A stretch of DNA of 64,000 bases from an uncultured Oscillospiraceae bacterium (GCA_910578735.1 CAJTSQ010000001.1:80891-144890); one strand, 5' to 3'; counted from the stretch's first letter, positions 50,844 through 60,256 are shown. Translations and numbers: made by a program. Notes: a model not told the origin generated them from the letters alone.

Positions 50844-50904
50844 AACAGAAATGACCCTTGACTGTCCGTTTCGTAATCCGTTACAGTCAAGGGTCATTTC
50901 TGTT
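50844..50904. repeat. Perfect 22-bp inverted repeat (long hairpin)
   Basis: The left arm (50844-50865) and right arm (50883-50904) pair perfectly around a 17-base loop, with core CAGAAATGACCCTTGACTG. It is stronger than the terminators nearby and has no T-run. On the minus strand it begins within a ten-codon frame (MMLDNKTEQK). Confidence 0.75.
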
Positions 50905-51278
50905 CTGTCTTATTATCTAACATCATATGGCTACCTCCGTTTCTATTGGATACGCTCCGCGCCGCACAGCCTTCAGCAATCTTCCAGTTCCTCTACGACC
51001 ATCCACTTTGCTGCCGCGATTGCGGCCTGACTCCTCATATGTGAGGCCCTTTGGTCGGATTCCTGCCGCTTTGCTCTCTGGCCGGCCCGCTTTGCGCTGG
51101 CTGAACACCGTCTGCCCTCCATCTCCTTCTCACACATTTGCCGGGTCTTTTGCCTGGTCTTTCTTATAGATTTTTTGTTTTTGACCTGACATTCGGAGTT
51201 CAGCTGCTGGGGCTTTTACTTGTACATTGGACTCATCCTTTCTGTCTATAATGTACCATAACTGCCCATCGTTGTCAA
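50905..51278 (-). other. Transcribed-looking region without a recognised gene
   Basis: On the minus strand TTGACA (51273-51278), 17 bases and TACATT (51250-51255) could drive a transcript that ends at the 50803 terminator. It contains only short frames: MSPMYK, one of about 54 codons ending VVEELEDC, and MMLDNKTEQK behind GGAGG at 50930. These may be leader peptides or the remnant of a mobile element. I found no tmRNA, RNase P or 6S hallmark. Confidence 0.4.
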
Positions 51279-51334
51279 GTTTTTTTGTTCGTTTTTCTCA
51301 CCAAATTCCCGGCCCGCTTTTTTACATTCTGCAT

Positions 51335-51361
51335 AAAACCCCCGGAGTTCTCCTCCGGGGG
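51335..51361 (-). terminator. Terminator of the DUF2461 gene
   Basis: CCCCCGGAG pairs with CTCCGGGGG (51339-51347 with 51353-51361) and is followed by TTTTAT on the minus strand. Confidence 0.7.
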
Positions 51362-51365
51362 CAGG

Positions 51366-52043
51366 TCACATATGGTCCGGCTCGGAGTCGCCGGGCAGGG
51401 AACAGAGAAACCGGTACTGGGGCACCAGGGATTTCCAGCCCTCCAGCACCTGGCCGGCCAGCTCCGGGCGGAAAAAGAGGTCCTCACAGTTGCATTCACA
51501 GGCAAAGCTGATCTGCCGGCTGTTATACCAGGGGAAGAGCAGGGGGCCCGGGTCTCCCTTGGGGCGCTTATACATCTGGCCGTCCATCCGGAACTCCCCC
51601 CGCCGCTTCACCGCCCGGGCCAGCTTCTCCACCGGCTTGGGGTCCCAGTCGATGCGGGCACGCAGCTTGGCCAGGGTGGCCGGGGACATCTCCCAGCATC
51701 CCATACCGTAGCCGTAGTGCTCCGGTGCCACCTCGAACCAGAAGCAGGGGATCGCGCCGTCGTTCTCCCCAGGTTTGCGCAGAGAGAACCACAGGTGGTC
51801 CTTATAGGGCCCCCGCCCAAAGAGCCGCCGGGCGTCCCGGTAGATGCGGCTCACCTTCAGCTCCAGGCCCAGCTTGGGGCAGGCCCCGGTCATCTCCTCC
51901 GCCAGCTGGGCAGCCAGCTGACGGGTGGGGCGGTCCACCAGCTCCAGGAATTCCTCCTTGTGGGCCAAAAACCAAGTCCGCTCGTTGTTGAGACGCAGGT
52001 TCCACAAAAAATCAATGGTCCCCTGGGTGTATCCTTGAAACAT
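51366..52043 (-). CDS. DUF2461 family protein
   Basis: This 225-residue cytoplasmic protein matches the DUF2461/TIGR02453 family: TIDFLWNLRLNNERTWFLAH at the N-terminus, SRIYRDARRLFGRGPYKDHL and FWFEVAPEHYGYGMGCW in the middle. Family members are found in many bacteria and have no established function. GAGAGG precedes ATG 52043. It lies just upstream (transcriptionally independent) of the convergent long-hairpin region and downstream of the vanW terminator. Confidence 0.85.
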   Translation of the reverse strand: MFQGYTQGTIDFLWNLRLNNERTWFLAHKEEFLELVDRPTRQLAAQLAEEMTGACPKLGLELKVSRIYRDARRLFGRGPYKDHLWFSLRKPGENDGAIPCFWFEVAPEHYGYGMGCWEMSPATLAKLRARIDWDPKPVEKLARAVKRRGEFRMDGQMYKRPKGDPGPLLFPWYNSRQISFACECNCEDLFFRPELAGQVLEGWKSLVPQYRFLCSLPGDSEPDHM

Positions 52044-52072
52044 ACAAATTTCCTCTCCGTATCAGCTTTAAA

Positions 52073-52100
52073 AAGTTCCCGCCCAAAAGGGCGGGAACCA
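52073..52100 (-). terminator. Terminator of the VanW-family gene
   Basis: GTTCCCGCCC-AAAA-GGGCGGGAAC (52075-52098) is followed by TTTTTAAAG on the minus strand. Confidence 0.88.
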
Positions 52101-52112
52101 CAGCGGCCGGGC

Positions 52113-53951
52113 TCAGGCCGCCGCGTTGGGGTCAATGGGGTTAAGGCCGGAGTCGGAGGGGGGCGGGACTACCGGGACCTCCGGGGTCGTCTGAGTGCCC
52201 GGGTCCTCCGTACCAGGGTCCTCCGTACCAGGGTCGGTTGGCGTGGCAGGATTCTCCGGCGTGGTGGGCACTGTAGGCCCAGTAGGTGTAGTAGGTGTGG
52301 TAGGTGCGGGCGGCTTTCCGCCCACCCAGGTGGAGGGGTCACCATCCGCCGGGTTATAGAAGTATGTGTGGGGGCGCATGCTGTAGCTGCTGGACCCCAT
52401 GTCCTGCTTCTCCACCACAGTGCCGTCCGCCTCCCGGATAGTGCGGTAGGTGTGGGCCTTTTTTCCGGTGTAGGCGTTCTGCTCCCGGTCCAGCACCAGG
52501 GAGCCGCGGGCCACGGTGGGATCGGGCTGGTATACGGTGGTGGGCTTTACCACATCATATTCTGTGCTGGTAGGGTCACCGTAGCGGCCGTCGATGTTGG
52601 TACCGTAGATTTTTACGTTCAGCTTCCGGACCCCGTTGACATCATAGGAGGAGGTGACCACCTTGACGGGATAATCGGTATTGTTCTTAAAGCGGAAATC
52701 CAGGGTGCTGCCATACACGGTGGCGTCCATGCCTGCGGGCATATAGGAGACTGCAAACCGGTGGTCATGGCGCTCCACAATCTCCAGGGTGGAGTGGAGC
52801 ACGGCGTAATAGATCGTGGAGGAGCCCTGGCAGACGCCGCCTCCGATGCCGTCCTCCGACCGTCCGCCCACATAGATGGGGGCGGGGCGGTAGCCGTTTT
52901 TCGCGGAAAAGCCGCCGGCGGTCTTATTGTAGGAGAACTCCTCTCCGGGGAGGATGATGGTGTTGTTGCAGCGCTCGGCGGCCAGCTTCACGTTGGCCTT
53001 CCGGGCGGCGGTGCCGCTGACGGTGGTGGTGGCCTCCCCCAGGATGTCCCGGAACAGGCTGCCCCCCAGGTCGTCCTTTGTCACGTTGGGCCGGGTGACG
53101 TCCAGGGGGATGATAACGGTCTCGCCGCTCTTGGCGGCCCGGTAGGCGTTTTTCAGCTCCTCCACGTCGAAGTCGAGCCCCACGGTGTGGTCGGTGATGG
53201 TCATGGAGTCCAAATCCAGGGTGGCGTCCTTGGGTTCGGTATACACTTCCCGGTGAATGGCCTCAAAGTCGGGCTCCTCCGCCTCGCTCTGGGTGGCGGA
53301 GAGGGTCAGATTGCCCCCTGCCGGCCCGTCCTCAGGCCCTCCAAAGCCATTTTTCAAGGTGCTTTGAAGGTTTCCCCAGGCCTGGGCCTTTGCCGTCTCC
53401 CAGTCCACCGTCGCCACGGGCGTCCCCTTGGTCATCACCAGCTGGAATCCATCCACTTGGTAGCCCTGGTCCCCGGCGGCGGCGTTTATCCTCTCCTTCA
53501 TCCGGTCCATCAGGTCCGTCAGGGCGGGGTCGTCCTCGGGCAGGGACAGGGGTACCTCGCCGGACATGCCCAGCATGTGGCCCACCAGCCGGGTGCCTCC
53601 GGTAAAGAAATTCCCATGGCCGATGTCCCAGGCATCCTGGGCACTCTGCGCGGTGTCAATGGCCAGCTGGTCGGCGGTCAGGCTCTCCTCGATGTCCTCA
53701 TACTTCAGGGCAAAGGAGACATTGCAGCCCCTCTGCTCTATCCTGTCCTCAATGGCGTTTTCGGCCTGCTCCACCGTCATGTTGGATACGTCGATACCGG
53801 CCACCGACACGTTGGGCAGGATGGTGTCCCGCCCGGCGGCCCAGGCGCAGGCGCCGATGTAGCCCGCCGCCAGCACGCCAACCACCGCTCCGGCGATGAT
53901 CCAGGGCAGCTTTTTTCCACCCTCATTTTTCGCTACACGCTGTCCGTCCAT
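52113..53951 (-). CDS. VanW family envelope protein
   Basis: This 612-residue protein has an N-terminal membrane anchor (about 15-38), a peptidoglycan-binding-type region (about 45-260) and a VanW domain (about 310-440) with RCNNTIILPGEEFSYNKTAG and GGGVCQGSSTIYYAVL. VanW proteins are of unknown biochemistry and are associated with vancomycin clusters and spore or cell-wall contexts. The C-terminal 80 residues are Pro/Thr-rich, with PTTPTTPTGP repeats and a tandem DPGTE encoded by a 15-base direct repeat. GGAGGG precedes the start. Confidence 0.88.
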   Translation of the reverse strand: MDGQRVAKNEGGKKLPWIIAGAVVGVLAAGYIGACAWAAGRDTILPNVSVAGIDVSNMTVEQAENAIEDRIEQRGCNVSFALKYEDIEESLTADQLAIDTAQSAQDAWDIGHGNFFTGGTRLVGHMLGMSGEVPLSLPEDDPALTDLMDRMKERINAAAGDQGYQVDGFQLVMTKGTPVATVDWETAKAQAWGNLQSTLKNGFGGPEDGPAGGNLTLSATQSEAEEPDFEAIHREVYTEPKDATLDLDSMTITDHTVGLDFDVEELKNAYRAAKSGETVIIPLDVTRPNVTKDDLGGSLFRDILGEATTTVSGTAARKANVKLAAERCNNTIILPGEEFSYNKTAGGFSAKNGYRPAPIYVGGRSEDGIGGGVCQGSSTIYYAVLHSTLEIVERHDHRFAVSYMPAGMDATVYGSTLDFRFKNNTDYPVKVVTSSYDVNGVRKLNVKIYGTNIDGRYGDPTSTEYDVVKPTTVYQPDPTVARGSLVLDREQNAYTGKKAHTYRTIREADGTVVEKQDMGSSSYSMRPHTYFYNPADGDPSTWVGGKPPAPTTPTTPTGPTVPTTPENPATPTDPGTEDPGTEDPGTQTTPEVPVVPPPSDSGLNPIDPNAAA

Positions 53952-54286
53952 AGCTCAAAACCCTCCTGTCGGCCCGCAGCAGAAGAATTCTCCTCCGTCC
54001 GGCGGGTCTGCAGACAATATAAAAATCATCCAGGCACGGAAGACCGCACTGATTGTATATTATATCACGCCCCTCCTCTGAAATAATTACAGAATAGTTA
54101 CAAGTCAGCCAATTTCCTGAATTTCCCAACACAGGGGCAGAAAAAACCGATCTGGGCATTTACTTTTGCTCTCCGGTGCGCTATGATAAAGGGCAGGTGA
54201 TTCTTTACCGAATTTTAAGAAAAAATCAATTCCATTTTGGGGATTTTCTGTTATAGTTAAAGATACTACGATGTGGGGGGTACGAA

Positions 54287-55498
54287 ATGTCTGACTATCA
54301 CGGCAAAAAGGAAGGCGGCGACGGCTTTTACTGGCTGATCGCCTTGGGACTGATCTTCACCGGCATCGCCGCCCCGGTGGGCGTGCTGATGATTGTGCTG
54401 AAACTTCTCAGCGGCAGCAAGAAAAAGGGGCGCCACCCCTACTACCAGCAGCAGTACGGCCAGGAGAGCGTGGGGGCCCGCACCACCTGCGAGACTCCCT
54501 CCTGGGAGGAGCATCCCCAGGCCGCTCCCTCCCAAGATGCTCCCGCTGGCCCCACCCGGAAGCAGACCCCGCTCAAGCCCAAGAAAAAGAAGGACCGGGG
54601 CCGCGACCTGATCTCTGAGCTGGACAAAAAAGGCAAAAGCTGGGCCATTGCCGGGGCTGCCACCGCCGCCGGCTGCCTCATCGGCTTCATCAGCAGCCTG
54701 GGTGAACCGCTGTACTGGCTGTTCAACGGTAATTTCGCCTTTTTCGTTGAGGAGCTCATGGGGCTTATGGTGCTGCCCTGCATCGCCGCCGCCGGCTTGG
54801 GCGGCCTGTGGGCCGGGCTGCGCAAGCGCAAGCAGGCCAGCCGCTGGCGCAGCTACATGGCTATGATCGGCCGGCAGAGCTCAGTGTCCATCTCCGCCCT
54901 GGCTTCGGCCACCGGGCTGACCCCCGCCAAGGTCCGGGACGACCTGGCCGACATGCTGGACGACGGCATTTTCCCTCAGGGCTTCCTGGACTACGGCGGT
55001 AACCGGCTGGTCCTCACCGACGACGGCCTTACCGACGCCCCCCGGGAGCAGACCGCCCCGCCCCCGCCCCCCAAGACCGACGAAAACGCCATCCTGGCCG
55101 AGATACGGGCGGTGAACGATGCCATCGACAACGAAAAGATGTCCGCCCAGATCGACCGGATCGGGGTCATTACCGCCAAAATTCTGGATTACCAGAAGAC
55201 CCACCCCGACAAGGCCGTCCAGCTCCACAGCTTTTTGAGCTACTACCTGCCCACCACCCTGAAGATCCTCCGGGCCTACGCCCAGCTGGAGGACCAGGAG
55301 GTGGCCGGGCAGAACATCACCGCCGCCATGCAGCGCATTGAGGGGATGATGGACAAGGTGGTGGAGGGCTTTGAGAAGCAGCTGGACCTCCTCTTTCAGG
55401 GGGACGCCATGGACATCACCACCGACGTGGAAGTGCTGGAGCGGATGCTGGCCAAGGACGGCCTGTCCGACCAGGAGGGCCTCACCCTGGGACTGTAA
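54287..55498 (+). CDS. XpaC-like (5-bromo-4-chloroindolyl phosphate hydrolysis) membrane protein
   Basis: This 403-residue protein has N-terminal hydrophobic segments (about 13-40 and further ones at 118-180), a basic linker, and a winged-helix-like region (SVSISALASATGLTPAKVRD, about 200-220). A C-terminal XpaC domain (about 290-395) has FLSYYLPTTLKILRAYAQLE and DITTDVEVLERMLAKDG. XpaC relatives are linked to phosphatase or tellurite-resistance-type clusters, with no defined reaction. The start is at ATG 54287 behind a poor GGGGGG site. Confidence 0.8.
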   Translation: MSDYHGKKEGGDGFYWLIALGLIFTGIAAPVGVLMIVLKLLSGSKKKGRHPYYQQQYGQESVGARTTCETPSWEEHPQAAPSQDAPAGPTRKQTPLKPKKKKDRGRDLISELDKKGKSWAIAGAATAAGCLIGFISSLGEPLYWLFNGNFAFFVEELMGLMVLPCIAAAGLGGLWAGLRKRKQASRWRSYMAMIGRQSSVSISALASATGLTPAKVRDDLADMLDDGIFPQGFLDYGGNRLVLTDDGLTDAPREQTAPPPPPKTDENAILAEIRAVNDAIDNEKMSAQIDRIGVITAKILDYQKTHPDKAVQLHSFLSYYLPTTLKILRAYAQLEDQEVAGQNITAAMQRIEGMMDKVVEGFEKQLDLLFQGDAMDITTDVEVLERMLAKDGLSDQEGLTLGL

Positions 55499-55582
55499 GG
55501 ACGCGGTCTCTCCTTGGCGCGGGGATGCGGCCCGAAGCAGATGATCCTCTGCGGCTCCCAGACGAGAGTTTTTTGACAACCT

Positions 55583-55617
55583 AAAAGAACCATAGGGTAA
55601 CATCCTATGGTTCTTTT
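55583..55617. terminator. Terminator between convergent xpaC-like gene and folA
   Basis: AAAAGAACCATAGG pairs with CCTATGGTTCTTTT. Confidence 0.88.
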
Positions 55618-55618
55618 T

Positions 55619-56098
55619 CTATATCCTCTTGTAGGTTGTGTACCGGAATCTGATCCCCTTCTCCTCCAGCTCCGGCCCCTCCTCCGTGACGCGCCACTCC
55701 GGGCGGGCGTCCAGATCGGGAAACCAGCAGTCCGCATCCGGAAACGCGTGGAGAATCCTTGTAACATACGCAATATCGCACCGGTCCAGCAGGGCGGCGT
55801 ATACCGACGCCCCGCCAATCACAAATGCGTCCTCCGGCGCGGCGGCCAGCAGGGCGGGCAGGCTATGAAAGACCTCTGTCCCCTCCGGGGAGAAGCCCGG
55901 GTTGCGGGATAGAATCATATTGCGCCGGCCCTTCAGAGGCTGGCCCCCGGGGAAGGTGGCCAGTGTCTTCCGGCCCAGGATCACCGCATGGCCGATGGTG
56001 AGGGCCTTGAAGTGCTTCAGGTCCTCAGACAGGTATACCAGCTGGTCGCCATCCTTTCCGATGGCCCAGTTCCGGTCAACTGCAACAATCAGGTTCAC
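55619..56098 (-). CDS. folA: Dihydrofolate reductase
   Basis: This 159-residue NADPH enzyme regenerates tetrahydrofolate, which the neighbouring thymidylate synthase consumes. Signatures are NLIVAVDRNWAIGKDGDQLV at the N-terminus with the active-site acid region (SEDLKHFKALT), HAVILGRKTLATFPG, NMILSRNPGF and FVIGGASVYAALL. The start codon is GTG 56098 behind AGAAGGGG. It lies 44 bases after thyA on the same strand. Confidence 0.93.
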   Translation of the reverse strand: MNLIVAVDRNWAIGKDGDQLVYLSEDLKHFKALTIGHAVILGRKTLATFPGGQPLKGRRNMILSRNPGFSPEGTEVFHSLPALLAAAPEDAFVIGGASVYAALLDRCDIAYVTRILHAFPDADCWFPDLDARPEWRVTEEGPELEEKGIRFRYTTYKRI

Positions 56099-56142
56099 GC
56101 TGCCCCTTCTCTCTATACATGGCGCTGTGTCTGCTTTAAGCG

Positions 56143-56973
56143 TTACACCGCCACCGGAATTTTCCCCTCCAGGGGGTGGGCCTGGTAGCCCTCCAGGCGG
56201 ACGCTGTCGGGAGTGAAGCTGTAAAAATCGGTGACGCCGCTGTCCAGGCTGAACTTGGGGGCGTCGAAGGGGGTGCGGGAAATCAGCTCCTCCACCACGG
56301 GAACGTGGCGGTCGTAGATGTGGCAGTCGGCGATGACGTGGACCAGCTCGCCCGCCTCGAAGCCGGTGACCTGGGCGATCATGGCCAGCAGAACGGCGTA
56401 CTGCATCACGTTCCAGCCGTTGGCGGTGAGCATGTCCTGGCTGCGCTGGTTCAGGATGGCGTTGAGGGTGTTCCCTGACACGTTGAAGGTCATGGAGTAG
56501 GCGCAGGGGTAGAGGGCCATCTCGCTCAGGTCGTGGTGGTTGTACATGATGGCCAGAATCCGGCGGGAGGCAGGGTCGTGGGTGAGGTCCCAGAGGATTT
56601 TATCCACCTGGTCCATGTCCCCCTGGGGGTAGTGGTGCTTCACTCCCAGCTGATAGCCGTAGGCCTTGCCGATGGAGCCCGTCTCGTCCGCCCAGGCGTC
56701 CCAGACGTGGCTGTTCAGGTCGCGGATGTTGTTGGACTTTTTCTGCCAGATCCACAGCAGCTCATCCACCGCGGATTTGATATACTGCTTCCGCACCGTG
56801 AGGATGGGAAATTCCCGGCGCAGGTCGTAGCGGTTGACAACCCCAAACAGCTTTACCGTGTGGGCGGGAGTCCCGTCCTCCCACCGGGGGCGGACCTGAC
56901 GGTCGGTGTCCCACACCCCATGGGACAGAATATCCCTGCAAGTTTGAATAAATACCTGGTCGGCGTGGCTCAT
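56143..56973 (-). CDS. thyA: Thymidylate synthase
   Basis: ThyA converts dUMP to dTMP with methylene-tetrahydrofolate. The 276-residue enzyme has FGVVNRYDLRREFPILTVRK, the VWDAWADETGSIGKAYGYQL block, and RSQDMLTANGWNVMQYAVLL with VIADCHIYDRHV near the end. The active site reads LYPCAYSMTF, with the catalytic Cys after Pro but Ala where many homologues have PCH. I believe this pattern occurs in other clostridial ThyA. Start ATG 56973 has GGAG about 11 bases upstream. Confidence 0.92.
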   Translation of the reverse strand: MSHADQVFIQTCRDILSHGVWDTDRQVRPRWEDGTPAHTVKLFGVVNRYDLRREFPILTVRKQYIKSAVDELLWIWQKKSNNIRDLNSHVWDAWADETGSIGKAYGYQLGVKHHYPQGDMDQVDKILWDLTHDPASRRILAIMYNHHDLSEMALYPCAYSMTFNVSGNTLNAILNQRSQDMLTANGWNVMQYAVLLAMIAQVTGFEAGELVHVIADCHIYDRHVPVVEELISRTPFDAPKFSLDSGVTDFYSFTPDSVRLEGYQAHPLEGKIPVAV

Positions 56974-57052
56974 GGCGGGCTTGTCTCCTCTGCTTTTCAA
57001 GTAGCCCAATTTTAGCATAAAACACGGCGGGACGCAAGCCCCGCCGTGTCAT

Positions 57053-57301
57053 TTAAGCTCCTTTGTATTTCCTTCGTGTGGCAATGCCGCCCCGGATGTG
57101 GCGTTCCGCCTTGTTCCGCTCCATCACCTCTTTTACCTGGAGATAGAGCGTCCGGTTAAAGGAGGGCAGACGCTCGGTCAGGTCCTTATGTACCGAGCTC
57201 TTGCTGATTCCAAACTTTTGTGCCGCGGATCGCACCGTAGCCCGGTTCTCCAGAATATAGAGCGCCAGACGCTCGGCCCGCTCCTCCATGTTTCCTTTCA
57301 A
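57053..57301 (-). CDS. spoIIID: Sporulation transcriptional regulator SpoIIID
   Basis: This 82-residue DNA-binding protein acts in the mother cell, downstream of sigma-E and before sigma-K. It has a helix-turn-helix (ENRATVRSAAQKFGISKSSV) and the conserved C-terminal basic tail NKAERHIRGG. The start is TTG 57301, because GGGGAG lies eight bases upstream and alignment of known SpoIIID proteins begins MKxxxEER. It marks the genome as that of an endospore former. Confidence 0.93.
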   Translation of the reverse strand: MKGNMEERAERLALYILENRATVRSAAQKFGISKSSVHKDLTERLPSFNRTLYLQVKEVMERNKAERHIRGGIATRRKYKGA

Positions 57302-57400
57302 AGCACAACACTCCCCGCCTCTTGCTGTTCCAATCTATGCGGGTTTTTTCCGGATTATGAGCTTTTTTCCGGCACCGGAGGCGGTCCGGGCGAATAACAC

Positions 57401-57429
57401 TTGATAATTCTTCTCGGAGATGATACACT
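57401..57429 (+). promoter_or_regulatory. Promoter of the FapA/DUF342 gene
   Basis: TTGATA (57401-57406), 17 bases and TACACT (57424-57429), about 85 bases before the start codon. Confidence 0.65.
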
Positions 57430-57514
57430 GTCACTGATTCAGCATCGGCACATGCTGTCGCGGCCCCCAGGAGGCGGGCTGTCCACTCAGTGCCAGAAAG
57501 GACGGGGGAACAGG

Positions 57515-59101
57515 ATGTCTATCTTGGATCGCTTTCTCTCCAAAGAGACGGGCCTATCCAAACGCAAGGCCCCTTCCCCCGCTCCCGGCCGCATGGCGTC
57601 CTCAGAGCTGGAAGATTCGGCTGCGGAGGCCAAGGAGCAGTACCCGGACGACGGCAAGCTGATTGAAGATTTTATGTGGGCCCTGAAGGGGGCCTCCCGG
57701 GCCCGGCGCAAAAAGGCGCTGGAGGGAGACCTGAGCCCTATGAAGGCGGAGGCGCAGTTTTTCCTCTCTCAGGACCGGCTCACCGCCTACGCCTGCCTGC
57801 TCCCGCCGGCAAATGGCGGGGACGGCATCACCTTGGAGGAATTTTGGGGAGATATCCACTACGAGGGCATTGTCTACGGCATCTTGCGGGACACCATCCC
57901 CCAGGACTTCGCCCTTGGGTATTTTCACATCTTCCCCGTCGCCCGGGGCACGCCGCCCCAGCCGGGGGAGGACGGCATGGTGACCGAACTCTTCCGCAGG
58001 CGCGCCCACATGCGCCTGGAGGTGCAGAACGGCAGTCAAGTGGACTTCGGGCAGGACGTCCAGCTCCAGCCCATTCGGAAGGGGACCGCCATCTGCCTGA
58101 TCCACCCCCCCAGGCCGGGGACGGACGGCATGGACGTCACAGGGGTAGAGCTCCCCAGTCCGCCGGTGGCCGGCGCTCACATCCCCCAGGGAAAAAACAT
58201 CGAGTTGGACCAGGCCGGCCAGGCCCTCATTGCCGGGGCGGACGGCATCCTTTACATCGAAAACGACCTGTTCTGCATCCACAGGCAGAAGATCATCGAG
58301 GGCAACCTAAGCCAATTTCAGGGGACACTCCAGATCTCGGGCAACCTCTATGTGGGCGGGGATGTGGACGGCGGAGTCGACGTAAAGGCCTCCGGAGATA
58401 TTGTCATCAACGGCAAGGTCGGCCAGGCCCGGGTGACTTCCACCGACGGGATCATCCGTGTTCAGCAGGGCATTCACGGCACAAAGGGCAAAACCTTTTT
58501 AAAGGCGGCCGGCCAGGTGCAGTCCCCTGCAGTGGAGTGGGCTGAGATCGACGCCGGCACCAGTGTCATCACAGAGACGGTCTCCAACAGCGTGATCCGC
58601 TGCGGCGGCACGGTCTATGCCATGACAGGCCGGGGGATGATCGCCAGCAGCCAGATTTGGGCGGGCGAGAGCATCCTCTGCCTGCGCATCGGCAACCTGG
58701 CCGGAGGACGCAGCCGGTTCTCTGTAGGCTACCCCCCGAATATCCCGGAGGCTTGGGACCGCCTCAAGGCGGAGCTGGCCGAGGCCCAATCCACCATCGA
58801 GCGGCTGTGGGACCCCATCCTCCGCCTGCGGAAAAAGGGGTCCCGCATCTCAGACAGCGAGAGATCACTGATGGAGCAGTTGTCTGAACAGCGGGAGCTC
58901 TACAGCAAACGGCTGGAGGTGCTGACCGCGCAGTTCCGGGCGGTAAACCAGACGCTGGACAGGAAGAGCAAGGGGCGGGTCCGGTGCGACAAGATATATC
59001 CCGTCCTGGACATTCAAATCGGCAAATTGACCGAGACCATCATCTCCATTGAGGAGGCCTGCGATATCCACGCCGAGGACAACCACATACACCTGAAATG
59101 A
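57515..59101 (+). CDS. FapA/DUF342 family protein
   Basis: This 528-residue cytoplasmic protein has an N-terminal region rich in charged residues, a central DUF342/FapA domain (about 180-420, a beta-solenoid with TLQISGNLYVGGDVDGGVDV, GKVGQARVTSTDG and repeated GXI/V turns) and a C-terminal coiled coil (about 425-500). Related FapA proteins are named from flagellar contexts in some species, but family members also occur in non-motile clostridia. The start at ATG 57515 has GGGGG nearby. A terminator follows. Confidence 0.8.
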   Translation: MSILDRFLSKETGLSKRKAPSPAPGRMASSELEDSAAEAKEQYPDDGKLIEDFMWALKGASRARRKKALEGDLSPMKAEAQFFLSQDRLTAYACLLPPANGGDGITLEEFWGDIHYEGIVYGILRDTIPQDFALGYFHIFPVARGTPPQPGEDGMVTELFRRRAHMRLEVQNGSQVDFGQDVQLQPIRKGTAICLIHPPRPGTDGMDVTGVELPSPPVAGAHIPQGKNIELDQAGQALIAGADGILYIENDLFCIHRQKIIEGNLSQFQGTLQISGNLYVGGDVDGGVDVKASGDIVINGKVGQARVTSTDGIIRVQQGIHGTKGKTFLKAAGQVQSPAVEWAEIDAGTSVITETVSNSVIRCGGTVYAMTGRGMIASSQIWAGESILCLRIGNLAGGRSRFSVGYPPNIPEAWDRLKAELAEAQSTIERLWDPILRLRKKGSRISDSERSLMEQLSEQRELYSKRLEVLTAQFRAVNQTLDRKSKGRVRCDKIYPVLDIQIGKLTETIISIEEACDIHAEDNHIHLK

Positions 59102-59108
59102 ATTGACA

Positions 59109-59143
59109 AACCGGGGGTGCTGGTCACTCCCGGTCCTTTTCTC
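59109..59143 (+). terminator. Terminator of the FapA/DUF342 gene
   Basis: ACCGGGGGTG pairs with CACTCCCGGT around a GTGCTGGT loop and is followed by CCTTTTC. Confidence 0.6.
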
Positions 59144-59179
59144 CCCTCCGGTCATAGACTGGAGCAAGGAGTGAAGGCA

Positions 59180-60256
59180 ATGGCAAATCTCTTTGACTAT
59201 CTGGCCTGGCGGGGGGACCTGTCCTTCAGCCGGTCCCCCTTCAGCCCGGTGGATGGGCTGATCCTGTCTGCCCTGTCCTATGTCCACCTTGACGGCCTGG
59301 TCCCGCCGGGCCCGGAGGCCCCCGTCCTGCTGGGCCGCGCGGTGGAGAACTACCTGGCCCTCCCCCCAGGCCGGCGGGGCCGCTGCCGGTGCCAGGAGGA
59401 CATCCGGCTCCTTCAGGCCCTGGCCGCCGCCCCCCGGTTCGCCCGCCTGGAGCTGTGCGCCTGCGCCGACCGCTTTGTCCCCAGGGAGGAGACCCAGTTT
59501 GCCGCCCTCACCGTCCTGCTGGGAGACGGCTCTGCCTACCTGGCCTTCCGGGGCACCGACGGCACCCTGGTGGGCTGGAAGGAGGATTTTAACCTCTCCT
59601 TTCTGGATGTGGTCCCCGCCCAGCTGGAGGCGGCGGGGTATGTTCAATCGGCCGCCATGTCCTTCCCCGGCCCCCTGCGGCTGGGAGGGCACTCCAAGGG
59701 AGGCAATCTTGCGGTAGCGGGAGGTGCCCTGTCCACCCTGAAGACCCGGGACCGGATCGAAAGCGTGTGGTCCTTCGACGGCCCCGGCCTCAACTCCTAT
59801 CTGATGGGCCGGCCGGGCTGCCAAGAGCTGCTCACCCGGGTCCGCAGTTTTGTGCCCAAGTCCTCAGTGGTGGGGCTGCTGCTGGCCCATGAGGAGCCCC
59901 ACACCGTGGTGGACAGCGACCAGGAGGGGCTGTTTCAGCACAATCCCTACTCCTGGCAGGTGCTGGGACCCGACTTTGTCCGGCTGGAGGAGGTGGACGC
60001 GGGCAGCCGGCTCATCGACCGGACCTTAAAAAACTGGCTGGCCGGGCTGTCCAATGAACAGCGGGAGACAGTGGCCGATACCCTCTACGAGCTGCTGTCC
60101 TCTGGCGATGCCAAAACGGTGAAGGAGGCCCTGGAGCCTAAAAATCTGGCCAGCGCCCTTCGGGCCTCCCTGGACGCCGACCCCAGAGACCTGCTCACCG
60201 TAGCCGCCTCCCTGACCCGCCTGGCCGGGGCCGCCCTGCGGGCCTTACAGCAGTAG
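59180..60256 (+). CDS. DUF2974 family alpha/beta-hydrolase-like protein
   Basis: This 358-residue protein resembles the lipase-like DUF2974 (Mbeg1-like) group. It shows the nucleophile elbow GGHSKGGNLAVAG (G-x-S-x-G) near residue 176, preceded by YLAFRGTDGTLVGWKEDFNL. A catalytic Asp (SFDGPGLNS) and a His (HEEPHTVVDSDQ, HNPYSW) are present in order, so hydrolase activity is plausible. No signal peptide is seen. AAGGAG precedes ATG 59180. The substrate is unknown. Confidence 0.8.
   Translation: MANLFDYLAWRGDLSFSRSPFSPVDGLILSALSYVHLDGLVPPGPEAPVLLGRAVENYLALPPGRRGRCRCQEDIRLLQALAAAPRFARLELCACADRFVPREETQFAALTVLLGDGSAYLAFRGTDGTLVGWKEDFNLSFLDVVPAQLEAAGYVQSAAMSFPGPLRLGGHSKGGNLAVAGGALSTLKTRDRIESVWSFDGPGLNSYLMGRPGCQELLTRVRSFVPKSSVVGLLLAHEEPHTVVDSDQEGLFQHNPYSWQVLGPDFVRLEEVDAGSRLIDRTLKNWLAGLSNEQRETVADTLYELLSSGDAKTVKEALEPKNLASALRASLDADPRDLLTVAASLTRLAGAALRALQQ

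Noticed and set aside
50927..51169. 80-codon forward frame between serpin and DUF2461 genes
   Set aside because: It has no promoter or ribosome site on this strand and no recognisable domain; the minus-strand signals are stronger.
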